DNA of 64,000 nucleotides, from the NCBI RefSeq assembly GCF_052065355.1, contig NZ_JBQHUF010000008.1, positions 61,665 through 125,664 of the forward strand, read 5' to 3'. This DNA is from Flavonifractor sp052065355. Lineage in GTDB: Bacteria; Bacillota; Clostridia; Oscillospirales; Oscillospiraceae. Under the pieces are notes generated by a model that saw only the letters and a list, made by a program, of their open reading frames with translations, ran no database searches and was not told the DNA's origin. Positions 1 to 8,745 of this stretch are shown here, in pieces; positions within the stretch are counted from its first letter, which is position 1, and each line of letters starts with the position of its first letter. Made by a program: the position numbers and the translations under genes.

Positions 1-380
1 GGGATCGCCTCTTGAAACGCAGGCTGCTGCCCCACATGAGCGCCGCAGCCCCAAAGAAGATCCAAAAACCGCACATAAAAAGAAACCGCAGCCCTTGAAA
101 AAGCGCAGCACCGCCCCCACACGGTAGACAGCGGCGCAGTGCGCCGCTGTCCGCGCAAGCATAGCATTTTGGTGTCAAAATGCACTCACAGGGATGAAGC
201 TATGACCCTTTACCAATTTTCGGTTGGACTCGTCTGCGTAGAATTCTCCGCTAAACAAGCCCTGATCCTTTTGTACTTGCTGCCCTATGTTCTTTTACGC
301 CCGTTTTCTCCGGGTTTCAGGCGCCTGCAACGTCTCCCTTGTCAAAAGGCACCTCAGGCGATGGTGTTTTTTTCTGCCGT
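1..380. other. Left-edge region without a convincing gene
   Basis: No complete gene is visible. On the minus strand one frame gives a short hydrophobic stretch followed by basic residues (reads FWIFFGAAALMWGSSLRFKRR). It could be the start of a membrane protein running off the left edge, but no ribosome-binding site precedes it. A perfect 11-bp inverted repeat with a 3-nt loop lies at 127-151, and a 7-bp one at 164-183. Neither is followed by a convincing T-run. Confidence 0.3.
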
Positions 381-1067
381 TTATTCTTCCGCCGTCATGT
401 TGCTGTTGACCACATTGAAATGGTGGTTCACCGCCAGCATCAGGTGGGTCTTGTCCCGGCGGCGCAGGGCGTCCACCATCTGCTCGTGGGCGTACTGGAG
501 CTGATTGCCGGTGCGGGGATTCTGGAGGATCCGGCGGCGCATGTCGCTGATGAACCGGTCGATGGTGGAGGACAGGGCCCGGAGAATCTGAATGATGAGC
601 TGATTGCCCGAAATGGCGGCAATCTCGTCGTGGAGCTGCTTGTCCAGCTGGGCCCCCATCTCCGGCGGGCAGGCGGTCATCTGCCGCACCAGGCTGTCCA
701 GCCGGTCCACCTGGCTGTCGGTGATCCGGTCCACCGCCAGCAGCGCCGCCTGCAGCTCCAGCCCCGACCGCAGCTCGGCCAGCTGGTGGTAGTCGATCTG
801 CTGGAGCAGAATGAGCATGTCAAAGGAATCCTGCAAATTGCGCTGGATGTTGCAGCTGATGAAATTGCCCGCCCCCTGGCTGCTCACCAGAAAGCCCATG
901 TGCTCCAGCAGGCGGACGGCCTCCCGCACGGAATTGCGGCTGATGCCCAGCTGCTCGGCCAGCTCCCGCTCGGGGGGCAGGGACTGGCCCAGGGTGAGCT
1001 TGCCATCCCGGAGGGCGTCCCCCAAATAGGTCAGTACGTGCTCGTAGGATTTCTGCTGTTCCACCAT
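381..1067 (-). CDS. GntR-family (FadR/LldR type) regulator of the lactate operon
   Basis: A 228-residue regulator with an N-terminal winged helix-turn-helix (reads LPPERELAEQLGISRNSVRE, then VREAVRLLEHMGFL) and an all-helical FadR-type effector domain. The ATG at 1067 is preferred because GGGAGG sits 8 bases upstream; a TTG at 1088 is the longer alternative. It is divergent from the lactate permease-racemase-dehydrogenase operon, the arrangement of LldR/LutR-type regulators, so lactate or a related hydroxyacid is the likely effector. Repressor versus activator cannot be told from sequence. A minus-strand promoter, TTGACT (1133-1138) with TACAAT (1111-1116), lies just upstream. Confidence 0.88.
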   Translation of the reverse strand: MVEQQKSYEHVLTYLGDALRDGKLTLGQSLPPERELAEQLGISRNSVREAVRLLEHMGFLVSSQGAGNFISCNIQRNLQDSFDMLILLQQIDYHQLAELRSGLELQAALLAVDRITDSQVDRLDSLVRQMTACPPEMGAQLDKQLHDEIAAISGNQLIIQILRALSSTIDRFISDMRRRILQNPRTGNQLQYAHEQMVDALRRRDKTHLMLAVNHHFNVVNSNMTAEE

Positions 1068-1168
1068 ATGCTCAGCCTCCCTTTCCAAACGATATCTGTG
1101 GACTTGTCAGATTGTAACCATTATACCACATCAGTCAACAAGTTGTAAAAGTAGTGCCAATTCGAAAA

Positions 1169-1183
1169 ATTGGTAGGTCCAAA
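1169..1183. promoter_or_regulatory. Candidate LldR-type operator
   Basis: The inverted repeat TTGG-N5-CCAA lies between the divergent regulator and permease genes. On the minus strand it reads TTTTGGACCTACCAATTTTT, very close to the E. coli LldR operator as I recall it (AATTGGCCCTACCAATT). It is about 30 bases from the regulator's own -35 and about 80 bases upstream of the permease -35. Binding is inferred. Confidence 0.5.
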
Positions 1184-1261
1184 ATTGCACAAAAATGACA
1201 CTAGGAAACTTATGCACCCATACAAATTTAGCTTAAATGCCAATTAAAGCCGGATATTCCC

Positions 1262-1290
1262 TTGACATTTTGCCGTCATGCGCCTAATAT
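1262..1290 (+). promoter_or_regulatory. Sigma-A promoter of the lactate operon
   Basis: A consensus -35 TTGACA, a 17-bp spacer and a -10 TAATAT precede the GTG start of the permease, leaving a leader of about 75 bases. A small inverted repeat (TTGCTTTT/AAAGCAA) lies just after the -10. Confidence 0.75.
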
Positions 1291-1373
1291 TGCTTTTGAA
1301 AAAAGCAAACGGGTGCGTATAGATTTTCTTTTGGTTCTACCATAAGAATGACGGTGTAAGGGAGTGTCTGGCT

Positions 1374-2918
1374 GTGTTTGTGCGGTTTGTGCTTGCTCTG
1401 CTTCCCATCCTCTGGCTGGCTGTGGCCCTCAGCGTCTGGAAACGCCCCGCCTATCAGGTCTGCCCCCTGGCGCTGGCGCTTACCGTGCTGCTGGCCCTGT
1501 TCTACTGGAAGAGTCCGGGGACGGAGGTTTTGACCGGCGGCCTGGAGGGAGCCGTCATGGCCCTGTGGCCCATCTCGCTGGTGATCGTGGCAGCGGTGTT
1601 CACCTATAATCTGACGGTGCGCACCGGGGCCATGGAGCGCATCAAGGGGATGCTCACCGCGGTGACCCGGGACAAACGGGTGCTGGTGCTCCTGATCGCC
1701 TGGGGCTTTGGGGGCTTTATGGAGGGCATGGCGGGCTTCGGCACCGCGGTGGCCATTCCGGCAGGCATCCTGTGCGGCCTGGGCTTCGACCCCATCTTCT
1801 CCGCTCTGGTATGTCTGGTGGCCAACGCCACCCCCACCGCCTTCGGCTCCATCGGCATCCCCACCATCACCGCCGCCTCGGTGGCGGGACTGGAGGCCGG
1901 CCCCACCGCGGTGGTGGTGGTGCTCCAGCTGGCCCTGATGGTGGTGCTCACCCCCCTGCTGATGGTGATGATGACCGGCGGCGGGGTCCGGGCCCTGAAG
2001 AGGGTCTGGCCGGTGGCCCTGGGCTCCGGAGTGGCCTTCGTGATCCCCGAGTTTCTCACCGCCAAGTATGTGGGGGCGGAGCTGCCGGCGGTCACCGGCT
2101 CGGTAGTGTGCATGGTGGTAACCATTCTTCTCTCCAAGCTGCTCAAGGGGGAACCCCCCGCCCAATACGCCCTGCCCAGGACCCAGGAGCAGACCGGCCT
2201 CACCGTCAGGGACGGGGCGCTGGCCTGGTCCCCCTTCATCCTGATCTTCGTGCTGCTGCTGGCCACCTCCAGCCTGGTACCCCCCATCCATAACCTGCTG
2301 GCGGCCGTCAAAAGCGACGTGGTGATCTACTCCGGCCAGGGGGCCAGCCCCTATACCTTCTCCTGGGTCAATACCCCCGGCGTACTGATCTTTATCGCCG
2401 CCTTTGTGGGCGGCGCCCTGCAGAAGGCCAGCCTGAAGGTGATGGGCCAGGTGCTGTGGGCCACCCTGAAGCAGATGTCCAAGACCATCATCACCCTGGT
2501 GTCCATCCTGGCGGCGGCCAAGATCATGGGCTACTGCGGCATGACCAGTGACATCGCCGCCTTCCTGGTGGCGGTCACCGGGTCGGCCTACCCCATTGTG
2601 GCCCCCCTCATCGGCTCCATCGGCACCTTCGTCACCGGCAGCGCCACCTCCGCCTCGGTGCTATTCAGCGGCCTGCAGGCGGAGACCGCCTCCGCCCTGG
2701 GGATGGACGCCGTCTGGCTGGTGGCCGCCAACACCATCGGCGCCACGGCGGGCAAGATCATCTCCCCCCAGAGCATCTCCATCGCCTCCGCCGCCACCGA
2801 TACGGTGGGGCAGGAGAGTACCATCTTGCGGAAATCCATCGGATATTATATCCTGTTTGTAGTGGTGTTCGGTCTCATCGCGCTGCTGGCCCACCCGCTG
2901 GCGGCCCTGGTTCTGTGA
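1374..2918 (+). CDS. lctP: L-lactate permease family transporter
   Basis: A 514-residue integral membrane protein of the lactate permease (LctP/LldP) family, likely a proton-coupled importer of lactate or glycolate. It is hydrophobic throughout, with about 12 predicted spans. Family-typical stretches include GGFMEGMAGFGTAVAIPAGI in the first half and SPQSISIASAATDTVGQE near the C-terminus. The start is GTG, preceded by AGGGAG. It is the first gene of a six-gene operon; the next gene, the racemase, follows after 27 bases. The racemase and dehydrogenase context makes lactate the best substrate. Confidence 0.92.
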   Translation: MFVRFVLALLPILWLAVALSVWKRPAYQVCPLALALTVLLALFYWKSPGTEVLTGGLEGAVMALWPISLVIVAAVFTYNLTVRTGAMERIKGMLTAVTRDKRVLVLLIAWGFGGFMEGMAGFGTAVAIPAGILCGLGFDPIFSALVCLVANATPTAFGSIGIPTITAASVAGLEAGPTAVVVVLQLALMVVLTPLLMVMMTGGGVRALKRVWPVALGSGVAFVIPEFLTAKYVGAELPAVTGSVVCMVVTILLSKLLKGEPPAQYALPRTQEQTGLTVRDGALAWSPFILIFVLLLATSSLVPPIHNLLAAVKSDVVIYSGQGASPYTFSWVNTPGVLIFIAAFVGGALQKASLKVMGQVLWATLKQMSKTIITLVSILAAAKIMGYCGMTSDIAAFLVAVTGSAYPIVAPLIGSIGTFVTGSATSASVLFSGLQAETASALGMDAVWLVAANTIGATAGKIISPQSISIASAATDTVGQESTILRKSIGYYILFVVVFGLIALLAHPLAALVL

Positions 2919-2945
2919 CCGGCACACCGGAAGGAGGAACGGCAT

Positions 2946-4229
2946 ATGGCGCAACTCAAACTGCCCTTTGGCCGGGGGCACATCACGGCGGACATCCCCG
3001 ACGGCCGCCTGGCCGGGGTGCTCCAGTCCAGGGCCCACAGCTATCAGGCCAAGGCGGACCAGCCGGAGCTGGTGCGTCAGGCCCTGGAAAACCCCATCGG
3101 CTCCCCCCGCCTGCGGGAGCTGGCGGCGGGCAAGAACAAAGTGGTCATCCTCAGCAGCGACCACACCCGCCCGGTACCCAGCAAGGTGATCCTGCCCCAG
3201 CTGGTGGAGGAACTCCGGGCGGGAAATCCCGACGCGGAGATCACCGTACTGGTGGCCACCGGCTTCCACCGGCCCACCACCGAGGCCGAGCTGCTGGACA
3301 AATACGGCGAGACGCTTTACCGCCACTCCGGGCTGCGCTTCGTCATCCATGAGAGCGGTAAAAAAGAGGACATGGTCCACCTGGGCACCCTGCCCTCCGG
3401 CGGGGAACTGCTTATCAACAAGCTGGCGGCGGAGGCCGACCTGCTGGTGGGAGAGGGCTTCATCGAGCCCCACTTCTTCGCCGGGTTCTCCGGCGGCCGC
3501 AAGAGCGTGCTGCCGGGGGTGTCCAGCCGGGAGACCGTGCTGGCCAACCACTGCTCCGCCTTTATTGACAGTCCCAATGCCCGCACCGGCATCCTGGACG
3601 GCAACCCCATTCACCGGGATATGCTGTATGCCGCCCAGCAGGCCAAGCTGGCTTTTATCTGCAACGTGGTCATCGACGCTGACAAGCGGGTGATCGCCGC
3701 CTTCGCCGGACACTTCGACCAGGCCCACCGGGCAGGGTGCGCCTTTGTAGACCAGCTCTCCGGCGTGGATGCGGTTCCCGCTCCCATCGTCATCACCACC
3801 AACGGGGGCTACCCCCTGGACCAGAACCTGTACCAGTCGGTGAAGGGCATGACGGCGGCGGAGGCCACCTGCGCCCCCGGCGGGGTGATCATCATGGTCT
3901 CCGCCTGCAGCGACGGCCACGGCGGCCAGTCCTTCTACGACACCTTCGCCCATGAGCCGGACAACCGGAAGATCATGGACCGGTTCCTGGCCACCCCCAG
4001 CGACCGCACCATCCCCGACCAGTGGGAGGCCCAGATCCTGTGCCGGGTGCTCCTGCAGCACCCCGTCATCCTGGTGACTCAGGCCCCCCGGGAGATGGTG
4101 GAGGCCATGCACCTCCACTGGGCGGCCGACCTGCCCGCCGCCATTGCCCTGGCCGACCGGCTGCTGGGTAAGGCAGACAGCCCCATCACCGTCATTCCCG
4201 ACGGGGTTTCGGTCATCGTACGCAAGTAA
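2946..4229 (+). CDS. larA: Lactate racemase-type nickel-pincer enzyme (LarA)
   Basis: A 427-residue LarA-family (DUF2088) enzyme that interconverts D- and L-2-hydroxyacids using the nickel-pincer nucleotide cofactor. Against Lactiplantibacillus plantarum LarA, as I recall its numbering, the key residues are present: Arg75 in SSDHTRP, His110 in ATGFHRP, His176 and the cofactor-binding Lys186 in EPHFFAGFSGGRKS, His202 in LANH, and Gln297/Lys300 in NLYQSVK. The spacings H-10-K-16-H match exactly. It presumably lets the single dehydrogenase downstream use both lactate enantiomers. The cofactor genes larB, larC and larE are not in this window. A different 2-hydroxyacid substrate remains possible. 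Confidence 0.9.
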   Translation: MAQLKLPFGRGHITADIPDGRLAGVLQSRAHSYQAKADQPELVRQALENPIGSPRLRELAAGKNKVVILSSDHTRPVPSKVILPQLVEELRAGNPDAEITVLVATGFHRPTTEAELLDKYGETLYRHSGLRFVIHESGKKEDMVHLGTLPSGGELLINKLAAEADLLVGEGFIEPHFFAGFSGGRKSVLPGVSSRETVLANHCSAFIDSPNARTGILDGNPIHRDMLYAAQQAKLAFICNVVIDADKRVIAAFAGHFDQAHRAGCAFVDQLSGVDAVPAPIVITTNGGYPLDQNLYQSVKGMTAAEATCAPGGVIIMVSACSDGHGGQSFYDTFAHEPDNRKIMDRFLATPSDRTIPDQWEAQILCRVLLQHPVILVTQAPREMVEAMHLHWAADLPAAIALADRLLGKADSPITVIPDGVSVIVRK

Positions 4230-4273
4230 AGGCAAATCCGATGTGATGTTATCAAATAAAGGGGAGCGTTTTT

Positions 4274-5695
4274 ATGAGCCAGTACAACAAGGTCACCCCC
4301 GAGCTGATTGAGGCCCTGAAGGCCGCCGTGCCCGGCCGGATCAGCGTGAACGGGGACATCAACGAGGACTTTTCCCACGACGAAATGCCCATCTACGGCA
4401 AGGCCATGCCCGAGGTGGTGGCGGAGTGCCTGACCACCGAGGAGGTGGCCGCCGTCATGAAACTGTGCAACGAGAACCGGGTGCCCGTCACCCCCCGGGG
4501 CGCCGGCACCGGCCTCACTGGCGGCGCGGTGGCCATCCACGGCGGCGTGGTTCTGTCCACCACCAAGATGAACAAGATCCTCTCCTACGACACCGAGAAC
4601 ATGGTGGTCCGGGTCCAGGCGGGCGTGCTGCTCAACGACCTGGCGGAGGACGCCGCCAAGCAGGGTTTCCTCTATCCCCCCGATCCCGGCGAGAAGTTCG
4701 CCACCCTGGGGGGCAACGTGGCCACCAACGCCGGCGGCATGCGGGCGGTGAAGTACGGCGCCACCCGGGACTATGTGCGGGCCATGACGGTGGTGCTGCC
4801 CACCGGCGAGATCGTCCATCTGGGGGCCAGCGTGTCCAAGACCAGCTCAGGCTACTCCCTGCTCAACCTGATGATCGGCTCCGAGGGCACCCTGGGCATC
4901 ATCACCGAGCTCACTCTCAAGCTCATCCCCGCCCCCAAGGAGGTCATCAGCCTGGTGGTGCTCTACGAGAACCTGGAGGACTGCATCTCCACCGTGCCCA
5001 AGCTGATGATGGCCAACCTCCACCCCCAGGCCCTGGAGTTCATGGAGCGGGAGATCGTCCGCCTGTCCGAGAGCTACCTGGGCAAGAGCACCTTCCCTCA
5101 GACCTTTGAGGGCACCGACGTCAACGCCTACCTGCTGGTCACCTTTGACGGCGAGAACGAGGATCAGCTCACCGAAATTATCGAGCAGGCCTCCGAGGTG
5201 GTGCTGGAGGCGGGCGCCCTGGACGTGCTGGTGGCCGACACTCCCCAGCTGAAGAAGGACGCCTGGGCCGCCCGGTCCACCTTCCTGGAGGCCATTGAGG
5301 CCAACACCAAGCTGCTGGACGAGTGCGACGTGGTGGTGCCGGTGAACCAGATCGCCCACTATGTCACCTACATCAAGGAGATCTCCGAAGGCTACGACTT
5401 TGAGGTCAAGAGCTTCGGCCACGCCGGCGATGGCAACCTGCACATCTACACCTGCTCCAACGACATGGAGCTGGCCGCGTTTGAACAGCAGGTGGCCGAC
5501 TTTATGGAGAAGGCCTACGCCAAGGCCACCGAGCTGGGCGGCCTGATCTCCGGCGAGCATGGCATCGGCCACGGCAAGCTGGACTACCTGGCTCAGATGG
5601 TGGGCCCGGTCAACATGCGTCTGATGCGCGGCATCAAGGAGGTCTTTGACCCCAATCTGGTGCTCAATCCCGGCAAGGTCTGCTACAAGCTGTAA
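4274..5695 (+). CDS. lctD: FAD-binding lactate dehydrogenase (LctD/GlcD type)
   Basis: A 473-residue flavoprotein of the GlcD/LctD family. It has an N-terminal PCMH FAD-binding domain (PRGAGTGLTGGA, residues 74-85; GGNVATNAGG, about 146-155) and a FAD-oxidase C-terminal domain ending with GEHGIGHGK. It oxidises lactate to pyruvate. In Acetobacterium woodii the homologue works in a complex with EtfAB that couples lactate oxidation by NAD+ to ferredoxin oxidation (electron confurcation). The etfB and etfA genes in the same operon support that role here. Glycolate is an alternative substrate. Confidence 0.9.
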   Translation: MSQYNKVTPELIEALKAAVPGRISVNGDINEDFSHDEMPIYGKAMPEVVAECLTTEEVAAVMKLCNENRVPVTPRGAGTGLTGGAVAIHGGVVLSTTKMNKILSYDTENMVVRVQAGVLLNDLAEDAAKQGFLYPPDPGEKFATLGGNVATNAGGMRAVKYGATRDYVRAMTVVLPTGEIVHLGASVSKTSSGYSLLNLMIGSEGTLGIITELTLKLIPAPKEVISLVVLYENLEDCISTVPKLMMANLHPQALEFMEREIVRLSESYLGKSTFPQTFEGTDVNAYLLVTFDGENEDQLTEIIEQASEVVLEAGALDVLVADTPQLKKDAWAARSTFLEAIEANTKLLDECDVVVPVNQIAHYVTYIKEISEGYDFEVKSFGHAGDGNLHIYTCSNDMELAAFEQQVADFMEKAYAKATELGGLISGEHGIGHGKLDYLAQMVGPVNMRLMRGIKEVFDPNLVLNPGKVCYKL

Positions 5696-5730
5696 TAGAA
5701 AGACGACTTACATAGAAGGAGGAACCCGTT

Positions 5731-6870
5731 ATGGCATATCTGATTTCGGAAGAGGCTCAGGAGCTGCTGGGCGCTGTCAAGGAGTTCTGTGAGAAGGAAG
5801 TCAAGGAGCAGTGCAAGGAGTACGACCGCTCCGGCGAGTGGCCCAAGGAGATTTACGACAAGGCCATCGAGATGCAGCTGCACATGCTGGAGGTGCCCGA
5901 GGAGTACGGCGGCATGGGCCTGAGCCGGGTGGACGTGGCCGCCCTGTTTGAGGAGATGGCCAAGGCCGACGCCGGCTTTGCCACCACCATCTCCGCCAGC
6001 GGCCTGGGCACCAAGCCGGTGCTGATCGCCGGCAGCGAGGAGCTGAAGAAGCGGGCCTGCCAGCTGATCGTGGACGGTGGCTTCGGCGCCTTCTGCCTCA
6101 CCGAGCCGGGCGCCGGCTCCGACGCCAGCGCCGGCAAGACCACCGCCGTGAAGGACGGCGACAGCTACATCCTCAACGGCCGCAAGTGCTTCATCACCAA
6201 CGGCGGCATCGCCTCCTTCTACTGCGTCACCGCCATGACCGACAAGTCCGCCGGCGTGAAGGGCATGTCTATGTTCTTTGTGGAGGCCGGCACCCCCGGC
6301 CTGTCCACCGGCCACGAGGAGGACAAAATGGGCATCCGCACCTCCAACACCTGCGACGTGGTGTTTGAGGACTGCCGCATCCCCGCCTCCAACCTGATCG
6401 GCGCGGAGGGCAAGGGCTTCTCCATCGCCATGAAGACCCTGGACCAGGCCCGGACCTGGATGGGCTGCGTGGCCACCGGCATCGCCCAGCGGGCCATGGA
6501 GGAGGCCATCGCCTACGGCAAGGAGCGCATCCAGTTCGGCAAGCCCGTGCTGAAGAACCAGGCCCTCCAGTTCAAGGTGGCCGACATGGCCATCAAGATC
6601 GAGACCGCCCGCCAGATGGTGGCCCACTCCCTGACCCTGATGGATCAGGGCCTGCCCTACTCCAAGGAGTCCGCCATCGCCAAGTGCTACGCCTCCGACA
6701 TCGCCATGGAGGTGGCCTCCGAGGCCATCCAGATGTTCGGCGGCTACGGCTACAGCCGGGAGTACCCGGTGGAGAAGCTGCTGCGGGACGCCAAGATCTT
6801 CCAGATCTTTGAGGGCACCAACGAGGTGCAGCGCATCGTGGTGGCCAACAACACCATCGGCAAATTCTAA
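5731..6870 (+). CDS. Acyl-CoA dehydrogenase (short-chain/butyryl type)
   Basis: A 379-residue acyl-CoA dehydrogenase of normal length. It contains the flavin-contact stretches FCLTEPGAGSDA and CFITNGG, the signature GYGYSREYPVE, and the catalytic base Glu361 in FEGTNEVQR. By family it would desaturate or reduce a short acyl-CoA such as butyryl/crotonyl-CoA, exchanging electrons with ETF. It lies inside the lactate operon, between lactate dehydrogenase and the ETF genes, with a good AGGAGG ribosome site. Its placement suggests a second partner for the same ETF. The substrate cannot be read from sequence; acryloyl-CoA or another short enoyl-CoA is possible. Confidence 0.92.
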   Translation: MAYLISEEAQELLGAVKEFCEKEVKEQCKEYDRSGEWPKEIYDKAIEMQLHMLEVPEEYGGMGLSRVDVAALFEEMAKADAGFATTISASGLGTKPVLIAGSEELKKRACQLIVDGGFGAFCLTEPGAGSDASAGKTTAVKDGDSYILNGRKCFITNGGIASFYCVTAMTDKSAGVKGMSMFFVEAGTPGLSTGHEEDKMGIRTSNTCDVVFEDCRIPASNLIGAEGKGFSIAMKTLDQARTWMGCVATGIAQRAMEEAIAYGKERIQFGKPVLKNQALQFKVADMAIKIETARQMVAHSLTLMDQGLPYSKESAIAKCYASDIAMEVASEAIQMFGGYGYSREYPVEKLLRDAKIFQIFEGTNEVQRIVVANNTIGKF

Positions 6871-6888
6871 GGCGGGGAGCGTAACGAC

Positions 6889-7680
6889 ATGGAAATTCTG
6901 GTATGTCTCAAGCAGGTGCCCGACGACTCGGTGGAGCTCCACCTGAAGCCCGGCACCCAGGAGGTGAACCTGGAGGGGGTCACCCCCGTGGTCAACGCCT
7001 TTGACACCTACGCTCTGGAGATGGCCACCCGCCTGAAGGAGGCGGTGGGCGGCAGCATCACCGCCATCACCATCGGCCCCGAGGGGGCCAAGGACGCGGT
7101 CAAGACCTGCCTGGCGGTGGGGGCCAATCAGGGCTGCCTCATCACCGGCCCCTCCTTCGAGGGGGCGGACACCCTGGGCAAGAGTAAGATCCTGGCCGCC
7201 GCCATCCGCAAGCTGGAGGCCGACGCCGGCAAGCCCTTCGACCTGATCTTCTGCGGCCGGGAGGCCACCGACAAGGCCTCCGGCCAGGTGGGCCCCCAGC
7301 TGGCCGAGGCCCTGGGCGTGGGGGTGGTCACCGACCTGGTGGACATCCAGCAGACCGACGCCGGCGTGCAGGCCAAGCAGGAGACCGAGGAGGGCTACCG
7401 CCTGGTGGACGCCCCCCTGCCCTGCGTGGTCACCGTAAACAAGCCCCCCTATGATCCCCGCTATCCCACCATCAAGAGCAAGCTGGCCGCCCGCAAGATG
7501 CCCATTCCCACCCTGGACGCCGCCGCGCTGGGCGGCGTGGCCCCCGGCGCCGCCGGCAGCCATGTGGTGAAGGTGTACGAGCCGGCCAAGCGGCAGGCGG
7601 GCGTGAAGCTCAAAGAGGAGACCTGCGAGGAGACCGTGGCCAAGGCCATCGCCATGATGGCGGACGCCAAGGTGCTGTAA
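6889..7680 (+). CDS. etfB: Electron transfer flavoprotein, beta subunit
   Basis: A 263-residue ETF beta subunit (family length about 250-265) opening with EILVCLKQVPD. The nucleotide-binding stretch ends in FCGREATDKASGQVGPQLAE, typical of anaerobe EtfB proteins. It forms a heterodimer with EtfA and carries the second flavin or the bifurcating FAD. It lies 18 bases after the acyl-CoA dehydrogenase and 13 before etfA, so all three are co-translated from one message. Confidence 0.95.
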   Translation: MEILVCLKQVPDDSVELHLKPGTQEVNLEGVTPVVNAFDTYALEMATRLKEAVGGSITAITIGPEGAKDAVKTCLAVGANQGCLITGPSFEGADTLGKSKILAAAIRKLEADAGKPFDLIFCGREATDKASGQVGPQLAEALGVGVVTDLVDIQQTDAGVQAKQETEEGYRLVDAPLPCVVTVNKPPYDPRYPTIKSKLAARKMPIPTLDAAALGGVAPGAAGSHVVKVYEPAKRQAGVKLKEETCEETVAKAIAMMADAKVL

Positions 7681-7693
7681 AGGAGAGAGCGGT

Positions 7694-8683
7694 ATGGATT
7701 GGGGAAATCGCAAGGATATTCTGGTCTTTCTGGAACAAAAGGACGGAAAGGCCCTGAACGGGGCGCTGGAGTGCCTCACCCCCGCCCGGGCTCTGGCCCA
7801 GCACACCGGCGGGCAGGTTCTGGCCGTGCTGATGGGCACGGACAACGCCGGGGCGGCGGAGAAGGTTGCCCCTCTGGCTGACGGCGTGCTGGCCGTCACC
7901 GGCGGGGACTATTCCGACGGGGCGGCGGACGCCTTCACCTGGGCGCTGGAGCAGCTGGCCGCCCAGTATGAGCCCGCGGCGGTGCTGGCGGGCAACACCC
8001 CCCTGGGCCGGGAGATGACCGCCCGGCTGTGCGCCCGGCTGGGGCTGGGCAGCGTCCAGGACGCCACCGCCCTGACCTGGGACGGGGACACCCCGGTGTG
8101 GACCGTGCCCCTGTACGGCGGCACCGTGCTCAACGACGTGGTGGTGGACACCCTGCCGGTGGTAGCCACCACCCGCTCCGGCGCCTTTGCCAAGCCGGAG
8201 GCCGGCCAGGCCGGCCCCGTTACCCCGGTGGAGCTCCAGGTGCCCGCCGACGCGGTGAAGGTCAAGGTGGCCCAGGCGGTGAAGGAGCTCTCCGAGGCGG
8301 TCAACCTGGAGGAGGCCAAGGTCATCGTCACCGGCGGCCGGGGCATGGGCTCCAAGGAGCAGTTTGCCCTGGTGGAGGAGTTGGCCGCCCTGCTGGGCGG
8401 CGTGGTGGGCGCCACCCGTCCCGCCATCGAGGACGGCTGGGTCTCCCGGGCCCATCAGGTGGGCCAGTCGGGCAAGATCGTGGCCCCCGCCCTGTACATC
8501 GCCTGCGGCGTGTCGGGCGCCACCCAGCACGTGTCCGGCATGAGCGGCTCGGGCTATGTGGTGGCCATCAACAAGGATGAGGACGCCCCCATCTTCGACG
8601 TGGCCGACGTGGGCATCGTGGGGGACGTGGCCAAGGTCCTCCCCCTGATGATCGAGGAGATCCGTCAGCGCAAGGCGGAGTAA
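7694..8683 (+). CDS. etfA: Electron transfer flavoprotein, alpha subunit
   Basis: A 329-residue ETF alpha subunit. The C-terminal FAD domain has the family signature (LYIACGVSGATQHVSGM, about 267-283) and the TGGRGMGSKEQ loop. It lacks the N-terminal ferredoxin-like [4Fe-4S] extension that I recall on A. woodii LctC, so by length it resembles the EtfA paired with butyryl-CoA dehydrogenase. It is the last gene of the lactate operon and is followed by a terminator. Confidence 0.94.
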   Translation: MDWGNRKDILVFLEQKDGKALNGALECLTPARALAQHTGGQVLAVLMGTDNAGAAEKVAPLADGVLAVTGGDYSDGAADAFTWALEQLAAQYEPAAVLAGNTPLGREMTARLCARLGLGSVQDATALTWDGDTPVWTVPLYGGTVLNDVVVDTLPVVATTRSGAFAKPEAGQAGPVTPVELQVPADAVKVKVAQAVKELSEAVNLEEAKVIVTGGRGMGSKEQFALVEELAALLGGVVGATRPAIEDGWVSRAHQVGQSGKIVAPALYIACGVSGATQHVSGMSGSGYVVAINKDEDAPIFDVADVGIVGDVAKVLPLMIEEIRQRKAE

Positions 8684-8701
8684 CCTTTCTAAAGGCAGAT
8701 C

Positions 8702-8745
8702 CAGAAGGGTCTCGTCCCCTTGGGGGGCGGGCCCTTCTGTTTTTT
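8702..8745 (+). terminator. Terminator of the lactate operon
   Basis: A CAGAAGGG/CCCTTCTG stem with a GC-rich loop is followed by six T residues, 18 bases after the etfA stop. Confidence 0.85.

Noticed and set aside
139..504. A 121-codon plus-strand frame at the left end
   Set aside because: No ribosome site, no recognisable domain, and its second half lies antisense to the GntR regulator.
1284..2311. Long minus-strand frames opposite the lactate permease
   Set aside because: They are His/Gly/Arg-rich antisense shadows of a GC-rich gene with no ribosome site. The plus-strand permease has clear family motifs.
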